Origin: Mauremys mutica
Taxonomy: Eukaryota > Chordata > Testudines > Geoemydidae
Assembly (NCBI RefSeq): GCF_020497125.1
Contig: NC_059081.1
Span: 57,432,768 to 57,496,767 of the forward strand
Length of the DNA: 64,000 nucleotides
Direction: 5' to 3'
In this document: in pieces, positions 25,801-34,800 of the stretch
Layout: each line of letters starts with the position of its first letter
Position numbering within the stretch: the stretch's first letter is position 1
Position numbers and translations under genes: made by a program
The notes under the pieces: generated by a model
Databases searched by the model: none
Seen by the model: only the letters and a program-made list of their open reading frames with translations
What the model was told of the DNA's origin: nothing

Positions 25801-28800
25801 AGAATAATCCTCCTCCATCACGTTCCTGCTCTCCTCCTCCTGCCACTTCTCCCCTGCCATGAGGGGCTGACAGGAGACAAGCCGCAGCAATTGTTAGGTG
25901 CAGTCTGGGATGCTGGATTCACCACCCATACCACAGGCAGCATGTTGTGTTCAAACTGCCCCATGTGGGCCCTGCTGGGCTACATTAACATGCTCTAGGT
26001 ATCTAGAGCGCACAAGCAGGGTGGTGAATCCAGCCCCACCGACAATCGCTGTCACCAAGCATCTCTGAATCTCTCCCATCAGGGCTGTATTTCCTCTACA
26101 CTCACTGTCATTTCCTCCTTCAGTTTCTTAGCTGGTGTTTTTTTGGAAGCAGGAGCTGCTCTAGTTTTACTTGGGGTCTTTCGGTCCAATATGACATCAC
26201 TGGTTTCTTTGTGGTCCTTGTCTTCCTCCTCCTCCTCAGAGCATGAAGCAGAATAGTCACTCTCGCTGTCTGAACGCAAGCTTGGAGCTAAGGAGAAAGC
26301 ATTTGAGAGCTGGTAATATCTTTTTACAGAGAACTCTTATTACACATTTCCTGTAGCCTAGGTCTCCTCTTATATTGTCTATCCTTTTTCAAGCATCCAA
26401 GTCCTAATCCGATTTCATAGCCATCGTGCTACTCAAAAAAAATCCATTCTACATAGACCTGAAAATATGCACACTGCTCTCTTTTCCCCTTCTCTTTCCA
26501 ATTATTTAGTAAGGCTCTGAAAATTGGCGCAAGCCTCCAAGTGTGGCTCTACTCTGAAAAGTGACTCTAAAAATGACATTGTGGGATTCCATGTTTCTCT
26601 TAAAGACGCTACATCAGTTTATACTAGTAAGAAGAGTTATTCTACCTGTCAGCCCTCCAAACATAAGTTGGGTTTTTTCTGGCTCATGTCACCACTAGCA
26701 AAAAAGGGCTTTGCCACGGAAATTTTACTAACAATTCTGTTGATTCAAGAGTAAGAACAGAATCCGGCTCACTCTTTCATGGCTTTGAAGCGGTAAGGAG
26801 CAGTAATTTTTTAACAAGCGCAAAATTTTCAAAAGCGCATGAGTGATTTAGAAGACCAAGTCACTTTTGAAAATGAAATTTAGGTAGCTAGGATCCTGAG
26901 ACCCCCTGTCTCTTAGGCATGTCTGAAAATTTCACCCTCAGCCCAGTGATGAGCTGCCAAAATCTTAACAACGGGTTCCCTATAAAAAGTTCTGATTTAA
27001 CAACGGGTTCCCTATAAAAAGTTCTGATTTAAGGGATGTGCGACAGCATGTATTTTTTGTACCAATAGGGTTACCATACGTCCATATTTTCCCAGGAGGT
27101 GATTAAGAACCGAAAAGCCTGACATGTCCAGGAAAATACAGATGTATTTTAACCCTACCTAAAGTTCTTTTTTAAAAAGATGGGGCTGAACTAGAAATGA
27201 GCTCCGTTTCACATGTGTGGGTGGTGATCAGGGACAGTCTCAATTTTTGGGTCTTTTTCTTATATAGGCTCCTATTACCCCTCACCCCCGTCCCGATTTT
27301 TCACACTTGCTGTCTGGTCACTCTAGGGTGTGCACATGTGTGGGTCCCAGCTGCTCCCTGCCCCCCCCCATTAAAGCAGGTGTGCAGGGTTACTGCCCTG
27401 GGAACTGCAGGGCACCAGTGGATGTGGGGCTGGCTGCAGATAGGGGCGTGGGGCAGGGCTAGCTGGAGGCAGGGAGTGACACGGGCTGGCTGTGGGCAGG
27501 TGATGCAGACGGGTGGGCTGCGGGTGGCTGCGGGCAGGGGGTGGCTGCGGCTGGCTGGGGGGGGCAGGGGGCGGCTGGGGGGGGCAGGGGGCGGCTGGGG
27601 GGGGCAGGGGGCGGCTGGGGGGGGCAGGGAAGGCGGGGGAGGGGCGCAGACACTCACACGGGGGGGGGGCTGGGAGCTGCAGGACGCAGCCGGGGACTCA
27701 CCAGGCAGCAGCAGCAGGAGCCCCCAGGCCAGAGGTCCAAAGAGCAGGAGCAGCAACAGGGCCAGGAGGCAGCTCACATGGCTCTCGCAGCACAGCGCAG
27801 CGCCCCCCGGCGGCCGGGAGGAGGAATTACAGGCTTCCCAGGCAGAGCCCATCAAAGCTTCCCTCGCAGGGAAGCTAGTTAACAAGCGGTTCTAAAACCG
27901 CTTCTAAATTTAACAACGGGTTCGTGCGAACCGGTGCGAACCGGCTCCAGCTCACCCCTGCCTCAGCCTAAAAAGTGACCAGTTATTTTTATGCAGAGTG
28001 CATATCCCATGACAATTTAACACAAACTACACACAAATAAAAACAACTGCAAGAACATAAAAGAGGTCTTAATTTTCTGAATTATAGTAATCTATAAACT
28101 TCCCAAAGTGAGGTTCAAACAATCTTACTGGAATGGAATTTTCACTAGAATTTTCATATATTTCTACAACAGATGAATAAAGCCCAAACAACTGAGCTTG
28201 TCAGATTAAAAGCTAATTTGCCTAGTTCAGTGGTTCTCAAACTTTTGTATTGGTGACCCTTTTCACACAGTAACCCTCTGAGTGTGACCCCCCCCACTCA
28301 TAAATTAAAAACACTTTTTTTTATATTTAACACTGTCATAAACGCTGGAGGTGAAGAAGGATTAGGGGTGCAGGCTAACAGCTTGTGACCCCCCTGCATA
28401 ATAACCTGATGACCTTAACGGGTCACAACCCTGTTTTAGAATCCTCAACCTAGCTCAATTTACTGTCACATATACACATGTTAAAACGTGTAAGAACATG
28501 ACATGCAAATCTCTCCCACACTGATCCTACACATTTGAAGTCAGTCAATGACTTGAAATCATCTACTATAGATATAGAATATTAAGCTTTTCAGAGTGGC
28601 TGGGATTTTAACAGCTTCTTAAATCAGTTCAAGTGATTAAGGTTGATGGACACAAACTCCCAGCCTACAGCGGACAGAGATTAGAGAATCTAACAGAAGA
28701 ACTGAATTCCTCACATTTAGTAAAGCATCTGCATACATGGGATTATTCACATGGTTTTACCTGCTAAGATAAAGTCACTGAAGTAAGAGATTAGGTGCTG

Positions 28801-31800
28801 CCACTCACACCCCAACACCTCAGAAACAGTATCTTGCAGTGAAGGAACTATGTATCCCAAAAACTGGCTCAGTAAAGATGGCTATTATGCTATTTTTACT
28901 TGGGAGTCACTTGAATTCTCTATGTAGACAGCAATGTCCTTGAAGCACCCATGGGGAGATAAATACGCAAGAATGGTCCTACTGGGTCAGACCAAAGGTC
29001 CATCTAGCCTAGTATCCTGTCTTCCGACAGTGGCCAATGCCAGGTGTCCCAGAGGGAATGAACAGAACAGGTAGTCTTTAAGTGATCCATCCCCTGTCGC
29101 TCATTCACAGTTTCTGGCAAACAGAGGCTAGGGACACCATTCCTGCCCATCCTGGCTAATAGCCATTGATAGACCTATCTTCCATCTAAAGAACTAGATA
29201 AATTCACGGAGCTCAGACAGCAGGTTATAGGTAACAGAACACTAAGATCCACCCTAAGCTTTTACTTAACAATGCTACTGTACTCCTGTAAACTGGAGCT
29301 TATTGCAAATGGTGCGCCTTACCTGTCAATCTCTTCCTGAGTCTGTAAGGTGTTGTGGACACAAATTCATTATTTTTACTCTGCAAGAACACAAGTATGT
29401 TAGTAAAGTCACACGTGCGCTATCAGTAGCATCACTTTGCCAGGCAAGGGGCCAGGGTTTCATTTCTGAGCTCTCTTTCAGCTGGCAGGGACCTGAGAAT
29501 GCAGAAGCAGGAAGCTTTGCTTGGGAGAGGGAATTCCTGGTGTCAGGTGATCACCCCTTGAGCCCTGGGGGAATGGGGATCACAACTCACAACCAGGATG
29601 CGGAAACTTCAGAACCCCTTACCCCTGAAGGAGCCACATGGAAGTGACGACAATGGTAACACTTCTGCCAGACAGAGCCATGATGCGCTAGGTCACATAT
29701 TCTACTCACCAAAGTCACTTGGAGTTCCAATAAGCGAGCGACTAGCAAAGCATAACAGAGCACTCAGCACTGAGAAGCCCAGCAGCAATGTAATGTGTCT
29801 GAGGAGCACTGAGCAGTTTTGTTCAGTCGCTGTTCGCTTAACCCTGTTAAACAGATCATTTCTGTTTTGTGGGGGAAGGAGGTATGATTACGTCTTATGT
29901 CCAAGAGAGTTTAACTTTAGAACACACAGGATGTGCAGAGCCACAGAGCCTTCTCATCAAGTTAAACACAATATATTATCAGGACATCAGACAAAGGACT
30001 CCTAAGGACAATTTTGCTAAGATATAAACAGATCCTCCCATGGCAAGGCCCTGGTAGGTTTCAAGACCTTTTTTTGTAGCTTTGGACCTTGGTAGCACAT
30101 TTAAAGTGCAGCTCTATTCTTAAAGTAACTATATACAAATGTCAGTCCAATCTGTGTATGTTCGGTTGCATCAATTTACTTTGTGTAATAAGTATGGGGT
30201 TTGGTTTTGTTTTTTTGCTTTGTATTCCTGTTAGCAAGCAAAGCCAATACAGATCTGCAAGAGGGAGCTGGGTTCTGCTGCAAAAACTGTAAACCAAGTT
30301 CCAATTGTAGAATCTTTATTACTGAAAAGTAACCCAGAAAGAACACAGCTGGACTCAGACTCCAGGCTGAGTTTGCAATAATTAGAACTGTGTAGATGAT
30401 GTGTGGAACCATGATGCCATCTTTTAGACTCACTTTTCAGATTAGAACAGCACTTTAAATATGCTTCAGAGCACTGCACACACCTACAGTATGGTGCTAT
30501 ATAAGCAATCATTCACTGGAGTCTGGTCTCTATCTATTTCCCTGCATTCACTTCATGAACTCCCCAAGGGGCAGTCCTGCCCTGATGCAACCTCAGCAGA
30601 CTCGCCAAGGCCTAACTGAATTATGGAGACTAAACTACCCTCTTACCTCTAGGCTGTCCATCTAGTTCAGAGCTGAAACAAGTTGTTGGGGCAGCATAGA
30701 GGAAAGCTTGCATTGCTGCTTCATGAAGTTTGCCTGTTTCGTACTGTACCCGAGCAGGACTTCAGTCTCAATCTTTCCCCAGCATTACATTTACATTATT
30801 ACTAGTGGACACTAAAGTGACCAAATGCTAATGAGTCACCACAGTTTGGAGCATTTCTGGAGCACTGACATCCTCCAGTCCTAAAATTTATACAATTTCC
30901 TCCAGCAAGTTGTACAAGCTGCTGGAAATCTAAGCATTTAACTGCATATTAAAGGGATGTCAAACATGTCCAGTTGCATGAAGCAAGGGAACCATCTCTC
31001 ACCTATGCTAATTAGTCTGTCAAATCTACTGATCTGCGTGTTCACTCTAAAGCCCATAAATCCAAGATCCTCATTTGCGGCAGTTCCAGCGCTCATTTAA
31101 ACCCTTCCCTGCCTGCTTCGAAATGGAGACATCTGCATTGTGAAAAATCTAGGGAGGTGATGGGTGGGGAGAGGCTCTTCAAGCCCCAATCCTCATGATA
31201 ATCAGATGGTTTGTGTTTTAAAATAAGATCAAGCAAAAAGCAGTCACTCACCTTCAGCTGGGCTTTGTTCGAAGCAGAGTACTCTGTAAAGCAAACGAAA
31301 CAATGAAAGTAGCATATATTTCCAGCAGTGCCAGCTCCTACAGACATGGGCACAAGATGCTCATGTTTCCCCAAGTAAGAAATGCAGGCATCCGCTCTCA
31401 GTGTCTCAGAGATACTGTCTCTGCATGTTAACTCTCTGGCCAGTCACCCTCATGGGTGCAAGGTGCAGCAATCCACAGCTGCCCCAGAGTGGGGAATACG
31501 CCCCATGAAAGGGGCGGTGGTGCTACCACTACTGGTGGCTTTAGCCAGGGTCCATGGGTACTGGGGACTGACAGGAAACCTTGAGTGAGCAGGAAGGGGA
31601 TAAGGGTTTAGGTAGAGTGAGGAAGGACAGGGACAGCAAGCAAGGCTATTCTCCATGTCTAGTCCAGCAAGGAGCTATGGAGTGGGCCGGGGGGGAGCCT
31701 GAGCCAACCCTGCAGTAGGGGTGTCCAGTTCTTACACTCCAGCCATTGCAGCTTAGAGCAGGTAACTGCCTCCCAGGACCCCTGGGGAGGAGGGAAGCAG

Positions 31801-34800
31801 GGCTGGATGCGAGGCATGGAGAGGAGGAGCAGGGCTGGCTGTGGTATAGTGCACCCATTGAACTGGGGAACTACCATGGGGAGGTGCTGAACAAGCATAT
31901 CTCCAGGCTGGTCTGTCCCTGTCCCAACCAGCTCCAGACCCCATTGCAGAACACAAATCAGGGCCTTCCTGCTAGGGTTGGAATGCAGCAAAGGATGTTT
32001 CTTCTCCCTCCTCCCCTAGCACTCAAACAATGACATAGCATAGGCCATGTGTTAACAGACTGATTGCTTCCTGGAACCCCCCCCCCCGCTCAAGTTCACA
32101 CACCAATCCAGGTCAAGACTCCAAAGCCTCCATACCTTCTTTGTTGCGAGACGTGCCACTACGTGTCTAGCACTGATTCTCCATTCTCTCTGCTCCCTGT
32201 GCAGAGCACCCCCGGCATATTCTACTCCCCAGTGCACCTGTACAGGGGCTGCCAGTCTAGTCCTTCACGGTCCTCATTAGCCCTGATTTAAAGAATACTC
32301 AAGCGAAGCGTATGCAGCCAAATCAGAGGAGTTTCTCAACTGACTCAACGTTACTGTGCATTGCAGCAGCAGAAGGGATAAGCAAACACATTCTGCTCTA
32401 AGCCAGTAGGAAAAACACAAAACGATCAAACAGCATGATCCACAAGAGAACTAGAGCACCAAGCAGACTAAGCGGCACTATTTACAAAGCACAAAACTAA
32501 CCCTGGAATATCAAGTATGCTGGGAGTTCGCCAACCTGAACGCCAACCTGCTTAACTGCCATTTGTGCTGGGATACACCTGCTAGCTACTTTCCTCCAAT
32601 TCACCAAAGTGTCTCAGAACTTACTCTTGCTGCTTTGAGGGGTGCTGGCTGGCTTCTCAGGATACTGGGAGGATTCAAAGGTTACATTCTTCCCAGGCGT
32701 CTGGGCTAGTTCAGAGGCTTTAAATAAAAGAATAGTTCCAAAATGTGATAGGCACAAAACACACACTGGACAGCTGTGAGTGTGTCACAGTGACACACAG
32801 AGTTCTTTGCCCAAAGTAATCTCTTACATATTAACCCCATTTCCCAACCTTTCCAAGGAGCTGCACAGATATTTCCCTTCTTTCTCTACCTGTGAGAGTA
32901 AATTTAGTACTCGTGAAAGGTTCTTCAAGACTACACTCTTCTGCTGATCCACAAGACAGGTACAGAGTTAGCCTGACTTAAGTGCCACCCTCATGGAGGG
33001 GCCACCCCTTGAGGTGAGAGAATATTTTAGTCATGACACTTGGTCCTCTGTCTGAGGCTGCTGAACTGGACTCTCTGGTAATGGCTTGTGTGTTGAGATC
33101 ATCAGTCCACTGGGAACTGGACTAAACTCACATTTTATTGACTCCCTTCTGATAATCATCAGCGTGGGTTGGATTTGAACTGGTGACTTGAATGCAAAAG
33201 GCTATGTATTACAATAACAGTGCTGAGAATCTAAACTTCACTCAGTTCACTCAACTAAGACTTCAGCTTTACCAGCCAGAATCTCTCATTCCACTTGGCT
33301 TGTTCTAACCCACAACAGAGCTCAAACTGTTCCAAACTTCACACTCCGCCCACAAGACTAAAGGATGGATCAGCTCAGACTCTGCTGTGGGATTATGGCA
33401 CACACAGTGGAATAGGAGACATAACGAAGCCCAGCACAAAGGTTCAGCATTATAGTAAGGGAAACCCAGAGCACCAGTGGTTAAAGCCTGAACTACTGGT
33501 GACACATAATATAGTGGATGTGAACCTCTGAATTAACACATACTGAAGGGGGACCATTATAACATGAGGGCTGCCATTACAGAAGAAGCAATCACCAATA
33601 TGTCCAAATCCCGAGCTTCTGTTTCTCAAAACTTTTGATCCAAAGCCAGTCGTAAGACTTTTTAATAGTACTTTTTAAAATACAAGTAAATTACAAGGAG
33701 GCTGCCAGACTAAGATTCCAGAAATAATTTATTCACTTGGTAATACTGAAAAGGAAGACATACCCAGCTCTGCCATCTTGCCAGAACGTTTTGGAGTCTG
33801 GAACGAGTAAATTTCACCCCCACCTGCACTGGGGCCATTTCTCAAGGAATCTGTTAGAAAACACATAAAAACAGCCATACTGGGTCAGACCAAAGGCCCA
33901 TCTAGCCTGTTTTCCAAGAATGGCATGCCAGGTGCCCCCGAGGGAATGAACAGAACAGGTAATCATCCTGTGATTCATCTCCTGCCACTCATTCCCAGCT
34001 TCTGGCAAACAGAGACTAGAGACACCATCCCTGCCCATCCCAGCTAAAAGCTATTGATAGGCCTATCTTCCATGAATTTATCTAGTTCTTTTTTGGACCA
34101 TTATAGTCTTGGCCTTCACATCCTCTGGCAAGGAGTTCCACAGGTTGACTGTGCGTTGTGTGAAGAAATACTTCCTTTTGTTTGTTTTAAGACTGCTGCC
34201 TATAATTTCATTTGGTGACCCCTAGTTCTTGTGTTATGAGGAGTAAATAATACCTCCTTATTTACTTTCTCTGCATCAGTCATGATTTTATAGACCTCTT
34301 TCATATCCCCCCTTCAGTTTGGAAAAGAGACAACTAAGAGTCCCAGTCTTATTAATCTCTCCTCATACAGCAGCCGTTCCATACCCCTAATAATTTTTGT
34401 TGTCCTTTTCTGAAAAACTTTTCCAATTCTAATACATCTTTTTTGAGATGGGGCAACCACATCTGCACGCAGTATTCAAGATGTAGGCATACCATAGATT
34501 TATACAGAGGCAATATGATATTCTCTCTCATTATCTATCCCTTTCTTAATAATTTCTTACTCATGGATACATAAAACACACACACAAACCTCACATGGTG
34601 AGAAAAAGAAATACCTTCAGCACATGCCCCCAAAACAGCCACATAGTTCTGCTCTTTCAGGATCTCCTGGGCCTCATCATCATCAGAAATGTTCTCAAGT
34701 GTCTTCACAAATCTCTTTACATTGAGTGCAAGTTGAGCTTTGTCCTTCCGCACTTTAACACCTAGAATCACAACCACAAAAACGTAACTTCTGATAAGCT

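Larger units (their letters stand above)
26944..27960. mobile_element. Composite hAT element, 1017 bp, perfect 8-bp duplication
   Basis: Ends are CAGTGATGAGCTG and, in reverse, CAGGGGTGAGCTG. CCTCAGCC flanks both sides identically (26936-26943 and 27961-27968). The interior has a 32-bp exact tandem duplication near the left end, a probable nested repeat at about 27068-27325, and a G-rich 20-bp minisatellite at 27555-27629. Long reading frames on both strands here arise from the GC-rich repeats; no transposase motif is seen. Confidence 0.88.

Noticed and set aside
27197..27895. 232-codon plus-strand reading frame and overlapping frames on both strands
   Set aside because: It runs through a hAT element, its nested repeat and a G-rich minisatellite. 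Composition explains the lack of stops, and no domain or splice context is visible.
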